Assembly: GCF_000212375.1 (NCBI RefSeq)
Contig: NC_015501.1
Coordinates: 620,001-684,000, forward strand
Reading direction: 5' to 3'
DNA length: 64,000 nucleotides
DNA from: Porphyromonas asaccharolytica DSM 20707
GTDB lineage: Bacteria; Bacteroidota; Bacteroidia; Bacteroidales; Porphyromonadaceae
The position numbers and the translations under genes are program-made. Positions within the stretch are counted from its first letter, which is position 1, and each line of letters starts with the position of its first letter. Positions 6,883 through 15,907 of the stretch are shown here, piece after piece. The notes beneath the pieces were generated by a model. The model was not told where the DNA came from. It made no database searches and was given only the letters and a program-made list of their open reading frames with translations.

Positions 6883-9699
6883 ATGGATTACAATCACCAC
6901 GACATAGAGCAGTCGGCTCAGCGCATCTGGCAAGATGCCGATATTTATCGGGTAGAGATAGACCGAGATAAGCCTTCGTACTACGTACTAGACATGTTTC
7001 CCTATCCCTCGGGTGCGGGGCTACATGTGGGGCACCCGCTAGGCTACATTGCCTCCGACATCTATGCGCGCTATAAGCGACTACAAGGGTACAACGTCCT
7101 GCACCCGATGGGGTACGATGCCTTCGGTCTGCCAGCTGAGCAGTACGCTATTCAGACGAATCGTCACCCTGAGGAGACAACGCGGGTCAACATCGCCCGC
7201 TATCGTGAGCAGCTAGACAACATTGGCTTTGGCTTCGACTGGAGCCGTCAGGTGGTGACCTGCGATCCGGAGTACTACAAGTGGACGCAGTGGACCTTCG
7301 TACAGCTTTTCCACCATTACTACGACACGGCGACAGACCGTGCCGAGTCTATCGACAAGTTGGTCAAGCATCTCGAGGCGCATGGCACAGAGGGCTGTAC
7401 CGCTTACAGTAGTACGCCACTGGAGCTAACGGCTGAGGAGTGGCGAGCCGCTAGCGAAGCGGAGCAGTCCGAGTGGCTGATGCACTACCGCTTGGCCTTC
7501 CTCGGGGAGAGTGTGGTCAACTGGTGTCCTGAGCTCGGTACCGTCCTCGCTAATGATGAGGTGAGTGACGGCGTGAGTGAGCGTGGTGGCTATCCTGTGG
7601 TGCAGCGCAAGATGAAGCAGTGGAGCCTCCGTGTCTCTGCTTATGCGGAGCGTCTGCTAGCAGGTCTGGATCAGCTCGACTGGAGCGATGCCCTCAAGGA
7701 GATGCAGCGCAACTGGATCGGTAAGTCGGTCGGTGCGTCGGTCACCTTCAAGGCTAGTACCGCCCATGGTGAGCTCCCTATCGAGATCTTTACGACCCGC
7801 CCCGATACGCTCTACGGAGTCACCTTCATGGTGTTAGCGCCCGAGAGTAGTCTAGTTGCTGAGCTAACTACAGAGGAGCAGCGTGCGGCTGTCGAGGCGT
7901 ACTTAGATCGTACGAAGCGCCGCACGGAGCGTGAGCGTCAGGCGGATCACTCGGTGACGGGTGTCTTCACCGGCTCCTATGCACAGCACCCGCTCACGGG
8001 TGAGCAGATCCCGATCTGGATCAGCGACTATGTGCTGGCGGGCTATGGCACGGGCGCTATCATGGCAGTGCCAGCGCACGACTCGAGAGACTTTGCTTTC
8101 GCACGGCACTTTGACCTGCCAATACGTCAGGTCGTTTTGCCAAAAGGTGGCGAAGCTTCCGACCCGTCCACTTGGAGCGAAAGCCTCGACAGCAAAGAGG
8201 GCGAGCTAATCAATTCGCCTCTGCTCGATGGCAAGCCAGTCGCCGAAGCGATCGACTACATGTGTCACTACCTCGATGAGCGTGGGCTAGGCAAGAAGCG
8301 GATCAACTACCGTCTGCGTGACGCTATCTTCAGTCGTCAGCGCTACTGGGGTGAGCCGATACCTATATATTATAAGGAGGGTGTGCCACACACGTTGCCA
8401 CTCGACAAGCTCCCCTTGACGCTCCCTGAGGTGGACAAGTATCTCCCCACGGAGAGTGGCGAGCCCCCGCTAGGACGTGCTAAGCATTGGTGTACCGAGG
8501 AGGGCTATCCCTACGAACTCTGCACGATGCCAGGCTTTGCTGGGAGTAGCGCCTACTACCTACGCTATATGGATCCGCAGGATAAGTCCGCTTTGGTCTC
8601 CCCCGAAGCTAATAGCTACTGGCGACAGGTGGATCTCTACATTGGCGGTACGGAGCATGCTACGGGTCACTTGATCTATAGTCGCTTCTGGAATAAGTTC
8701 CTCTACGACCTCGGAGTCGTCTGTGAGGATGAGCCATTTAAGCGACTGGTCAATCAAGGGATGATCCAGGGACGCTCTAACTACGTCTACCGCATCAAGG
8801 GTACGAATCAGTTTGTCACCTACTCGCAGCGCGAGCAGTACGATGTGACGCAGATGCACGTAGACATACACTTAGTGCAAAACGACATACTCGATCAGGA
8901 GGCATTCCGCCAGTGGCGTGACGACCTGCACGACGCCACCTTCATTACCGAGGCGGACGGCAGCTATCTCTGTGGCTTTGCTGTGGAGAAGATGAGTAAG
9001 TCGATGTTTAACGTGATCAATCCTGACGAAATCATCGAGCAGTATGGTGCTGATACGCTCAGGATGTACGAGATGTTTCTCGGGCCTCTGGAGCAGAGCA
9101 AGCCGTGGGATACGAATGGCATCGACGGGGTGTACCGCTTCCTCAAGCGTGTCTGGTCGCTCTACCACGATGGCGAGGGGCAGCTCACGGTCTCAGCCAG
9201 TGCTCAGGCAAGCCGTGAGGAGCTACGCACGATCCATAAGTTGATTCAGAAGATCACGCAAGACATCGAGCGCCTCTCCTTCAATACCTCCGTCTCAGCC
9301 TTTATGATTGCTGTGGGAGAGCTACAGAAGGCGCAGACCACGTCGCTAGAGGTGCTCCGCCCCTTGGTAATCCTGCTCTCGCCCTTTGCGCCACATATCG
9401 CTGAGATGCTGTGGCAGGAGATGCGCTCCGTATGCAGTAGTGAGACGCTCTCGTCCGAGAGCATTGTGACGGCCGCATGGCCACAGTGTGACGAGTCGCT
9501 CATCGCTGAGGACTCGGTACGCTATCCCGTTAGTTTCAATGGTAAGGTACGCTTTAACCTAGAGCTCCCCGCGGGTCTCTCCAAGGAGCAGATCCAGGAG
9601 CAGGTGCTGGCGCATGCCGACACGATCAAGTGGATCGACGGCAAGCCCCTCAAGAAGGTGATCGTCGTGCCGGGTCGCATTGTCAACATCGTATTGTGA
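6883..9699 (+). CDS. leuS: Leucyl-tRNA synthetase
   Basis: The 938-residue class I synthetase charges tRNA-Leu. The HIGH region reads [15 protein letters not shown] (about residues 41-55) and is followed by [16 protein letters not shown]. The editing (CP1) domain shows [13 protein letters not shown] and [15 protein letters not shown] with the conserved aspartate that clears misacylated tRNA. The KMSKS loop is [12 protein letters not shown] (about residue 705), followed by the anticodon-binding domain. It is somewhat longer than the E. coli enzyme (860), as is usual in Bacteroidota. ATG 6883 (MDYNHHD) was chosen because the longer TTG reading starts inside the promoter box. It heads a probable operon with the YitT, DUF2752 and PAP2 genes. 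Confidence 0.97.
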   Translation: MDYNHHDIEQSAQRIWQDADIYRVEIDRDKPSYYVLDMFPYPSGAGLHVGHPLGYIASDIYARYKRLQGYNVLHPMGYDAFGLPAEQYAIQTNRHPEETTRVNIARYREQLDNIGFGFDWSRQVVTCDPEYYKWTQWTFVQLFHHYYDTATDRAESIDKLVKHLEAHGTEGCTAYSSTPLELTAEEWRAASEAEQSEWLMHYRLAFLGESVVNWCPELGTVLANDEVSDGVSERGGYPVVQRKMKQWSLRVSAYAERLLAGLDQLDWSDALKEMQRNWIGKSVGASVTFKASTAHGELPIEIFTTRPDTLYGVTFMVLAPESSLVAELTTEEQRAAVEAYLDRTKRRTERERQADHSVTGVFTGSYAQHPLTGEQIPIWISDYVLAGYGTGAIMAVPAHDSRDFAFARHFDLPIRQVVLPKGGEASDPSTWSESLDSKEGELINSPLLDGKPVAEAIDYMCHYLDERGLGKKRINYRLRDAIFSRQRYWGEPIPIYYKEGVPHTLPLDKLPLTLPEVDKYLPTESGEPPLGRAKHWCTEEGYPYELCTMPGFAGSSAYYLRYMDPQDKSALVSPEANSYWRQVDLYIGGTEHATGHLIYSRFWNKFLYDLGVVCEDEPFKRLVNQGMIQGRSNYVYRIKGTNQFVTYSQREQYDVTQMHVDIHLVQNDILDQEAFRQWRDDLHDATFITEADGSYLCGFAVEKMSKSMFNVINPDEIIEQYGADTLRMYEMFLGPLEQSKPWDTNGIDGVYRFLKRVWSLYHDGEGQLTVSASAQASREELRTIHKLIQKITQDIERLSFNTSVSAFMIAVGELQKAQTTSLEVLRPLVILLSPFAPHIAEMLWQEMRSVCSSETLSSESIVTAAWPQCDESLIAEDSVRYPVSFNGKVRFNLELPAGLSKEQIQEQVLAHADTIKWIDGKPLKKVIVVPGRIVNIVL

Positions 9700-9779
9700 T
9701 CACCCAGTCTTCTAGTCTGGCGGTATAGGTGCAGGCTATGGAAGACACTTCCACTTCTTTACAAAATCAATAATATACT

Positions 9780-10757
9780 ATGACTCAAGCTTTAGCAGCT
9801 CCCAATAGTAAGCAAGCGAAAGCGTGGTACTTCGTCCACGACTTCTTCTTTATCGTACTAGGTGTCTGTCTCTATGTCCTCGGCTGGGCCGGCTTCATCC
9901 TCTCACAGGAGATCGCCACGGGCGGACTGGCCGGTGTTACGACCATCATACAGATCGCTACAAGTATCCCCGCCTTTATCCCGTACAACATCATCAACGT
10001 CGGGCTACTGCTCGTCTCGATCATCTTCTTAGGGTGGCGCTACTCCGTTAAGACGCTCATCGGGGTTATCTTGATGGGTATAGCGATTCCAATCGGTCAA
10101 GCGCTCTTTGGAGATCCAAATACGGAGGTGTACCACAACCTGAGTCACTGGCTCACGGACAACATCCCTAACGTGGGTCCTCTGCTCAGAGAAGAGCGCT
10201 TTATGGCGGTGATCATCGGTGGTATCCTATGCGGTAGTGGACTCTTTCTCGTCTTCCACGTGAATGGTAGTACAGGCGGTACGGATGTCATCGTCTCTAT
10301 CTTCAACAAGTACACGACGCTCTCCCTAGGACGTGCGATGATCCTGATCGATGCGACGATCGTGATCACCTCTTACTTTGTCAATGTATATGTATCGGGC
10401 AAAGACCCACAGCTTGGTGCCGAGCTACTCACCTTCTCCATCGTAGAGGTAGTCTTCTGCGCTATGACGCTCGACTACTGGACCAATAGCAATAAGCACT
10501 CTATACAGCTCTTTATCTTTAGCAAGAAGTACAAAGAGATCAACGAGGCGATCACTCAGCGCCTGCACCGTGGCTGTACACTCGTGCATGCGGACGGAGG
10601 CTACTCGCAGGAGGAGATGCGCATCCTCATGGTAGTCACTCGCAAGGCTCAGCTACAGAGCATCAATCGTATCATCAAGGAGATCGATCCCGATGCGTTC
10701 GTCTCCGAGGGTACCGTACACGGGGTCTACGGCCGAGGCTTTGACAATCTGAAGTAA
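9780..10757 (+). CDS. YitT family membrane protein
   Basis: The 325-residue integral membrane protein has five to six hydrophobic segments in residues 20-210 (for example FFFIVLGVCLYVLGWAGFIL and VGLLLVSIIFLGW). The conserved glycine-rich GSGLFLVFHVNGSTGGTDVI is typical of the YitT/DUF161 repeat. The cytoplasmic C-terminal DUF2179 domain (about 240-325) includes RGCTLVHADGGYSQEE and ends VYGRGFDNLK. The family's transport function is not established. It follows leuS by 80 bases without a new -7 box. A second member lies at 54460-55464 (about 35-40% similar in the DUF2179 part by eye). Confidence 0.88.
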   Translation: MTQALAAPNSKQAKAWYFVHDFFFIVLGVCLYVLGWAGFILSQEIATGGLAGVTTIIQIATSIPAFIPYNIINVGLLLVSIIFLGWRYSVKTLIGVILMGIAIPIGQALFGDPNTEVYHNLSHWLTDNIPNVGPLLREERFMAVIIGGILCGSGLFLVFHVNGSTGGTDVIVSIFNKYTTLSLGRAMILIDATIVITSYFVNVYVSGKDPQLGAELLTFSIVEVVFCAMTLDYWTNSNKHSIQLFIFSKKYKEINEAITQRLHRGCTLVHADGGYSQEEMRILMVVTRKAQLQSINRIIKEIDPDAFVSEGTVHGVYGRGFDNLK

Positions 10758-10775
10758 GGTCCACGTCGAGGCGAC

Positions 10776-11162
10776 ATGCTCGCTACGAGCCGACACAACA
10801 AAGCACTACTCGCTCTACTATGCTGTATGCTGGTAGGGGGAGTGGTGCTTTACTTATATAGCCCCGAGAGCCTGCAGATACCGCGCTGCCCCTTCCTGCA
10901 GCTCACGGGGTGGCAATGTCCTGGCTGTGGCTCGCTGCGGGGCATTCACGCACTGCTACATGGCGACTTAGGACGGGTGCTGCAGCTCAACGTGATGCTC
11001 ATACCGGCGTTGCTCTACCTAGCCCTCCTCGTGCTGCTGGAGCTGACTCGTCCCCAGAGTATGCGAGCCGAGAGGCTCTACCATCGCTTCTCAGGGCGTA
11101 CCGCTAGTTGGATCATTTTTGCCCTCATCATCGTATGGGGTGTAGGGCGTAACTTCCTTTAA
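10776..11162 (+). CDS. DUF2752 small membrane protein
   Basis: The 128-residue protein has an N-terminal membrane segment, the DUF2752 signature CPFLQLTGWQCPGCGSLRGIHAL (about residues 38-60: CPF...CPGCG.xR..H.L) and two further membrane segments. The family function is unknown; the cysteine pairs could bind a metal or form disulfides, which is inference. It sits 18 bases after the YitT gene and 17 before the PAP2 gene, consistent with co-transcription. Confidence 0.85.
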   Translation: MLATSRHNKALLALLCCMLVGGVVLYLYSPESLQIPRCPFLQLTGWQCPGCGSLRGIHALLHGDLGRVLQLNVMLIPALLYLALLVLLELTRPQSMRAERLYHRFSGRTASWIIFALIIVWGVGRNFL

Positions 11163-11179
11163 GACTGCTCTAGATACTG

Positions 11180-12256
11180 ATGCGACTCTTTACGCTCTTC
11201 ACGCTCGCTCTCTTACTCCTCCTATCACCCTATAGCAGGACGCTGGCTCAGAGCAGTTCGTCAGACACGCTGGCGCCTTCACCTGATCCCCTCAGCGTGC
11301 TACTCCCTGGGGGAATCTTCGCAGCCTATCCGCTACATCATAGTGATGTCGCTATCCGTACGACTCGCCACTCCCTCCTAGGTGCTCGCTGGCGCAATCC
11401 GTATGACGACCACATGCAGTTTGCCTCCTATGGGCTACAACTAGCTATGCGCTGTGGCGGTGCCACGGGGCGCTCCCGCACATGGGGCGAGATGCTGACA
11501 GCCGATGGAATAGCCGCCCTAGGGACCGCTGCCATCGTACTCTCTGTCAAAAAAGGGGTGCATCGCATGCGACCTGATGGCTCGACGGCCAATAGCTTTC
11601 CGTCGGGACACACAGCGACAGCCTTCCTGGGTGCCGAGCTCTTTAATCTAGAGTATGGTGCCGACTACCCACTGCTCGCTCGCCTGCAGTATATCTTCGC
11701 CACTTCTGTCGCTTTCGGACGTATGGCCAATAACCGCCACTGGTACTCTGATGTCCTTTGGGGTGGACTCATAGGGGTCTCGATGGCTCATGTGGGGTAC
11801 CTCGTGAGTGATCTCATCTTCGGCCGCTACATACCAGCTGTCAGCCCAGAGATACCAGACAACTACTTCTACCTATCACTCCTCTGTAGTCGTCATCTAT
11901 CGGGAGGCTTTGGCTGTATTGGTGCGCAGATCGGGTGGCAGACGTCCTCTCTCAACTATGCGGCAGAGGTCTCTCTACGACCCGACAAGGAGCACCCCAC
12001 ACTCCATGGCGATCTTCTTGTGGGGATGCCGCTCTACCAGTGGCGATACTTAGAGCTGCGGCATAGCTATGGCATCGGTATCGGCTATGACAAGGCTACG
12101 AGAGAGCATAGCTATACCCATCTGCAGGCCGGTCTAGAGGCACACCCTAGACTACACTATCTCGATAAGCTGGGACTCTTCCTCAGGCTCCACTGCGAGC
12201 CTTATCGTCAGAGCTACTTGACACTAGGGGTCTTGTTACGTCATCGAGGCTGGTGA
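11180..12256 (+). CDS. PAP2-type phosphatase with signal peptide and beta-rich C-terminal domain
   Basis: This 358-residue exported protein has a signal peptide MRLFTLFTLALLLLLSPYSR cleaved near TLAQ. The PAP2 phosphatase motifs are all present: KKGVHRMRP (about residue 122), SFPSGHTATAF (about 140) and NNRHWYSDVLWGG (about 185). The histidines and aspartate of the catalytic site are intact. Such enzymes dephosphorylate lipids, for instance undecaprenyl diphosphate, phosphatidylglycerol phosphate or lipid A. The last about 150 residues are not part of the core PAP2 fold and show alternating aromatic/polar strands that could form an outer-membrane-type hairpin sheet. A lipid A phosphatase role is possible but not proven. 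Last gene of the leuS operon. Confidence 0.85.
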   Translation: MRLFTLFTLALLLLLSPYSRTLAQSSSSDTLAPSPDPLSVLLPGGIFAAYPLHHSDVAIRTTRHSLLGARWRNPYDDHMQFASYGLQLAMRCGGATGRSRTWGEMLTADGIAALGTAAIVLSVKKGVHRMRPDGSTANSFPSGHTATAFLGAELFNLEYGADYPLLARLQYIFATSVAFGRMANNRHWYSDVLWGGLIGVSMAHVGYLVSDLIFGRYIPAVSPEIPDNYFYLSLLCSRHLSGGFGCIGAQIGWQTSSLNYAAEVSLRPDKEHPTLHGDLLVGMPLYQWRYLELRHSYGIGIGYDKATREHSYTHLQAGLEAHPRLHYLDKLGLFLRLHCEPYRQSYLTLGVLLRHRGW

Positions 12257-12310
12257 CCTGGTTGGGGAGAGGTAACGCCAAAGCATCAAGCGATCAGAAC
12301 ACAGTATAAA

Positions 12311-12484
12311 CGAATATCCACGTGGAGAATTTCAAATCCCCACGTGGATATTTTTTATTCTCCACGTGGAGGCGAAACGATTCCTCCGAAGTTTCATTTG
12401 ATTCCTCCGAAGAATTTTTTCTCGCCCACGTGGATATTTTTTATTTTCCACGTGGGGATTTGAAAATTTCCACGTGGATATTCG
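12311..12484. repeat. CCACGTGG palindromic element, copy A
   Basis: A 174-base imperfect palindrome contains six CCACGTGG units. Its outermost 16 bases (CGAATATCCACGTGGA) and last 16 are a perfect inverted pair, and pairing continues imperfectly for about 63 bases per arm. The centre (about 12379-12413) holds two TTCCTCCGAAG words separated by TTTCATTTGA. It lies between two same-direction genes. Other copies are at 34810-34980, 54059-54220 and 62829-63020. Confidence 0.9.
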
Positions 12485-12531
12485 AGAAAGGATGGGATCG
12501 GACGAATTTCCCCGTAAAGATATGTAAATAG

Positions 12532-12628
12532 GGATTAGAGGTTAGAGATTAGAAATTAGGGATCGGAGAGCATCGGAAGGATCGAAGAGTTCGGAGGGGG
12601 AGAGGTTAGAGGCTAGAGATTAGAGGGC
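12532..12628. repeat. Degenerate heptamer array (TTAGARR type) upstream of the receptor gene
   Basis: Words TTAGAGG, TTAGAGA and TTAGAAA run from 12532. An ATCGGA-rich middle (GGATCGGAGAGCATCGGAAG) follows, then TTAGAGG, CTAGAGA, TTAGAGG again. Same repeat family as at 6790-6850 and 41024-41149. Confidence 0.75.
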
Positions 12629-12693
12629 AGGGGTGACACATTATTATATATAGTGCACTCATCTATGCCTCGCTGGTCCTTATGTGTAGCTCC

Positions 12694-12710
12694 TGACACT
12701 GGAATGTGCG
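12694..12710 (+). repeat. Direct repeat TGACACTGGAATGTGCG, copy 1
   Basis: Seventeen bases identical to 12779-12795 and, with one base missing, to 15757-15772. The three copies bracket the outer-membrane receptor region. Confidence 0.8.
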
Positions 12711-12755
12711 CCGCGAAAAAAACTAGGCTATAAAACTCCCCATGAAGTTTTTTCC

Positions 12756-12763
12756 TACATTTG
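12756..12763 (+). promoter_or_regulatory. -7 promoter box for the outer-membrane receptor gene
   Basis: TACATTTG fits TAnnTTTG and lies 41 bases upstream of the start codon. Confidence 0.5.
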
Positions 12764-12778
12764 TAACCATGTTGCACT

Positions 12779-12795
12779 TGACACTGGAATGTGCG
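12779..12795 (+). repeat. Direct repeat TGACACTGGAATGTGCG, copy 2
   Basis: Identical to 12694-12710. This copy ends 9 bases before the receptor start codon, so it would lie in the mRNA leader. Confidence 0.8.
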
Positions 12796-12804
12796 GAAAA
12801 ATAA

Positions 12805-15363
12805 ATGCATATGAATAATTTGGTTTTTAAGTTTTTCTTGCTGACTACAATGGTGATTACACATAGTATGACCACCTTTGCACAACAAAAATCTATAGAA
12901 ATGCAACAAGTATCTGGCTCCGTATTGATGGCGACCAATCGCAGCCCAGTACCCTTTGCCAACGTCCACGCCATCACTCAGCGAGGTGAGCAGCTCGACA
13001 CGCTCAGCCAGGTGAGCGACCACATTGGCCGCTTCATCTTCACCTTAGAGGAGGGGCGCGAGTACCGCTTCGTAGCCACCTTTATCGGGATGGAGTGCCA
13101 AGAGGTAACGATACTTCCCGAAGAGTACGGCACCGATCGGCCCGTAGTGATCCTGATGCAGGAGAGCACTACTGAGCTGGACGAAGTGCGGGTCGTAGCC
13201 GCCCGTCCACTCTTCAAGGTGGATATAGACCGCATAGCCTATAGCGTCAAGGACGACCCCTCGGCTCAGAGCTCTACCCTCCTCGATATGCTGCGCAAGG
13301 TGCCACTCGTGACCGTTGATGGGCAAGACAATATACAGGTCAAGGGTTCCTCATCCTTCAAAATCTATATGAACGGCAAGCCATCCAAGATGATGGATCA
13401 AGACCCCTCCACCGTGCTACGCTCCATCCCCGCCTCTCTGGTGCAGAACATCGAGGTGATCACCGATCCCGGCGTGAAGTACGATGCTGAGGGAGTAGGT
13501 GCCATCCTGAACATTGTGACCGAGAGCAAGGAAGAGATGGAGGGACTGGCAGGCTCTGTGACTGTAGGCACCCACTACACCAACAAGAAGGTAGGCGGCA
13601 ATGGTAGCCTATCCTTGACTGGCAAGAAGGGGAAGTTTGGCTTCAGCGGCTCGTACAACTTCAACTACATGCCCCACACCACGCAGACCGTCCTAACCAC
13701 CCGCACCTCCGACGTTGCGCTCAGCCATTCCGATGCCAGTACTGGCAACAACGCCAAGGTACACATGGGCAACCTATCCGCCTCGTACGACATTTCGCCC
13801 CGCGACCTCCTCTCGGCGAACCTCTCCCTGATGCGGGTCAACAGCCTATCCCTCTCCAAAGTTACCAGCCACGACTACGCTCCGCAGGACCTTACTATGG
13901 CTGCCCCCATCAGCACCACCACGTACGACTCCTCCACCAAGTCGCTCTACAGCACCATCGAGACCTCGGTGGACTACCAGCACTCCACCGATCTGCAGGG
14001 CGAGCTGCTCACCCTCTCCTACCGCTATGCTGGCAACCCCACAGAGGCTGATGAGCTAATGAGCATAAACTATCTCATACCCACTGAGCGACTACTCCAG
14101 CAACAAACTATCAACCGAGGCAACCTCCACGAACATACTGGACAAATCGACTACGTACGCCCCTTCGGGCAGATGCACACCCTCGAGACTGGTGTGAAGT
14201 ACATCGCCCGCCTTGGCAATACAGATCCCACCTACCTATTTCGTGTAGGAAGTGAAGGCGAATGGAACTCAGGAGGAGCCTTCGACCAGAAGATTGCCTC
14301 AGCTGGAGCGATGCGATACCGTCAGCAGGTCATCGGAGCCTATGCCTCTTATGCTCTTCATGTTGGAGTCTTTGGCTTCAAGACGGGTGTGCGTGGGGAG
14401 TATGGACTAAACAATATCTATTACCCAAACAATCCATCGGACAACTTCAAGAACCAGTTCCTCGACTGGGTGCCAGAGGTCAATCTCTCGTACAACTTCT
14501 CACCAACGCAACAGATCGGCTTCGCATATCGCTTTAATGTAGCACGTCCCAATATCATGCAACTTAATCCGACACGCAATCAAGGAAGTCCCTATGAGAT
14601 CCAGTACGGGAATCCCAACTTGGAGAATGAGCATCGCCACTCGGGCACACTTTCCTTCAGCACCTTTAGCAATCGATTCATGCTACAAGCTTCGCTCATC
14701 GGTCAACTATGCAACAATGCTATAGGCGTCTACAACTTCGCAGACCCCTCGAATCCTAAACTGATCCACTTCACTTGGGGCAATATCGGGCGCAACTGGA
14801 GCACCATCCTCACACTCTACAGTTCCTACATGCCTACCCTCTGGCTACGCATCATGGGAGGAGGGATGTATGGCTATCACTCCTTCGAGTCCTTTGGCAA
14901 GATCAACAGCACTGCGAACATCTATGCATGGAAGAATGGAGGCTGGGGCGGCCAGTTGTGGTTTCAGGCTATGTTCACACTCCCCAAGAGTTGGTCTGCC
15001 ACCCTCTCAGGAGGCTACGTACAGCAAGGTGTAGCACTCAATATGGACAACTACAACCTCTGGTGGAACAACGTCAACATCAGCAAGAAATTCCTCAAGG
15101 ATCTCCTCACCGTAGGTGCCTACGTGCAGAACCCCTTCACGCCTGTAATGAGACTAAACATACATGGGCATGGACCAGGCAATAACGTGACAACTATAGT
15201 CTCTCGCAGTAACTTCAGCGTCGGCATCAACCTAACCTACAACTTCGGTCAGATGAAACAGAACGTTTCGAAGGCTCGCCACACAATCGTCAATGACGAC
15301 CTCAGTACAGGAAGCAACAACACGAATGGTCAAGGTGGCGGAATTACGGAAAGTGTTAAGTAA
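12805..15363 (+). CDS. Outer-membrane beta-barrel receptor (TonB-receptor-like, carboxypeptidase-D-like N-domain)
   Basis: This 852-residue outer-membrane protein has a signal peptide ending near TFAQQ (about residue 27). A carboxypeptidase-regulatory-like domain (about 35-110, VSGSVLMATNRSPVPFANV) is followed by a plug domain (about 125-235, with LDEVRVVAARP, GKPSKMMDQD and IEVITDPGVKYDAEGVGAILNIVT). A long C-terminal barrel then carries many aromatic strand ends. The architecture fits the Bacteroidota outer membrane beta-barrel (OMP_b-brl_3) family rather than SusC, and no SusD partner is adjacent. The ligand is unknown. The start may be ATG 12805 or 12811. The first about 40 codons are noticeably more AT-rich than the rest. 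It is flanked by direct repeats, which suggests acquisition as a module. Confidence 0.85.
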   Translation: MHMNNLVFKFFLLTTMVITHSMTTFAQQKSIEMQQVSGSVLMATNRSPVPFANVHAITQRGEQLDTLSQVSDHIGRFIFTLEEGREYRFVATFIGMECQEVTILPEEYGTDRPVVILMQESTTELDEVRVVAARPLFKVDIDRIAYSVKDDPSAQSSTLLDMLRKVPLVTVDGQDNIQVKGSSSFKIYMNGKPSKMMDQDPSTVLRSIPASLVQNIEVITDPGVKYDAEGVGAILNIVTESKEEMEGLAGSVTVGTHYTNKKVGGNGSLSLTGKKGKFGFSGSYNFNYMPHTTQTVLTTRTSDVALSHSDASTGNNAKVHMGNLSASYDISPRDLLSANLSLMRVNSLSLSKVTSHDYAPQDLTMAAPISTTTYDSSTKSLYSTIETSVDYQHSTDLQGELLTLSYRYAGNPTEADELMSINYLIPTERLLQQQTINRGNLHEHTGQIDYVRPFGQMHTLETGVKYIARLGNTDPTYLFRVGSEGEWNSGGAFDQKIASAGAMRYRQQVIGAYASYALHVGVFGFKTGVRGEYGLNNIYYPNNPSDNFKNQFLDWVPEVNLSYNFSPTQQIGFAYRFNVARPNIMQLNPTRNQGSPYEIQYGNPNLENEHRHSGTLSFSTFSNRFMLQASLIGQLCNNAIGVYNFADPSNPKLIHFTWGNIGRNWSTILTLYSSYMPTLWLRIMGGGMYGYHSFESFGKINSTANIYAWKNGGWGGQLWFQAMFTLPKSWSATLSGGYVQQGVALNMDNYNLWWNNVNISKKFLKDLLTVGAYVQNPFTPVMRLNIHGHGPGNNVTTIVSRSNFSVGINLTYNFGQMKQNVSKARHTIVNDDLSTGSNNTNGQGGGITESVK

Positions 15364-15514
15364 AGCTCAAAAGGAAGTAAAGACTTGCTACGACGTATAT
15401 ATGAAGCTTCGGAAGGATGACAACCGCACCCATTTCCTCGATGAACTCCGAGAGAAACTCAATAAGAGTATAGTGGAGAGTGACCTGAAAGGTGGCAAGT
15501 TCAAAAAGCGGTAA
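15326..15514 (+). CDS. Possible small basic protein overlapping the receptor 3' end
   Basis: A 62-codon reading frame begins at ATG 15326 inside the last codons of the receptor gene, in another frame, and runs 151 bases past it. The product is lysine-rich and helical-looking (LRKVLSKAQKEVKTC, DELREKLNKSIVES, GGKFKKR). I do not recognise it. Its codon use past 15363 is plausible and it is followed by a hairpin, but overlap with a confident gene lowers the likelihood. It could be a remnant of the original neighbour of the receptor gene. Confidence 0.3.
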   Translation: MVKVAELRKVLSKAQKEVKTCYDVYMKLRKDDNRTHFLDELREKLNKSIVESDLKGGKFKKR

Positions 15515-15519
15515 ATCAA

Positions 15520-15555
15520 AAGGGAGATATTCCGGTATTTCGGAATACCTCCCTT
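15520..15555 (+). terminator. Probable terminator after the receptor region
   Basis: Imperfect hairpin: AAGGGAG-A-TATTCCG (15520 onward) pairs with CGGAATA-C-CTCCCTT (ending 15555). It is followed by T-rich sequence. No gene is seen from 15556 to 15907; that stretch is AT-rich and holds only the third direct repeat and the next promoter. Confidence 0.6.
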
Positions 15556-15756
15556 CATTCTTTCTTTGATAAGTACTTCCAACTTCTTGGCTATATCATC
15601 GGATGTTGAAAGCAGTTCCTTATTACCCTAAACACTGCCCACAAACAGAAAAAAGGAGCAGTAAAACTTCAATGATAACAAAGAAGAGTTTAAGTTAAAT
15701 CAAAGAAACTGTGCATGTTAGCAATTCAATTATAGATAACTGCGTACTTATGTTGC

Positions 15757-15772
15757 TGACCTGGAATGTGCG
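15757..15772 (+). repeat. Direct repeat TGACCTGGAATGTGCG, copy 3
   Basis: Matches the copies at 12694 and 12779 with one base missing. It closes the roughly 3.1-kb segment carrying the receptor gene. Confidence 0.75.
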
Positions 15773-15807
15773 AAGTTAGTCGTATGCGTTGTTAATCTGA
15801 TTCTGTG

Positions 15808-15815
15808 TATCTTTG
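15808..15815 (+). promoter_or_regulatory. -7 promoter box for the transporter-lptB operon
   Basis: TATCTTTG matches TAnnTTTG; TTG at 15789-15791 may be part of the -33 element. The 92-base leader to ATG 15908 contains the inverted repeat ATCGTC-AG-GACGAT, flanked by GGAG and CTCC. Confidence 0.6.
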
Positions 15816-15907
15816 CGCAACCATAGGAGTGTATCGTCAGGACGATGTACCCTCCCATTTGCATAGCTCCCGAGTAGGGGGCTGACCTTCTATTTCTAAC
15901 TACACGT

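Noticed and set aside
12322-12531. Open frame of 69 codons over palindromic element A, with a similar frame at 62766-63005 over element D
   Set aside because: The similarity of the peptides comes from the shared palindromic repeat; codon pattern is repeat-driven, and copies B and C do not keep the frame.
12694-12795. TGACACTGGAATGTGCG repeats as insertion-sequence ends
   Set aside because: They are direct, not inverted, and no transposase lies between them; recombination or regulatory sites are better explanations.
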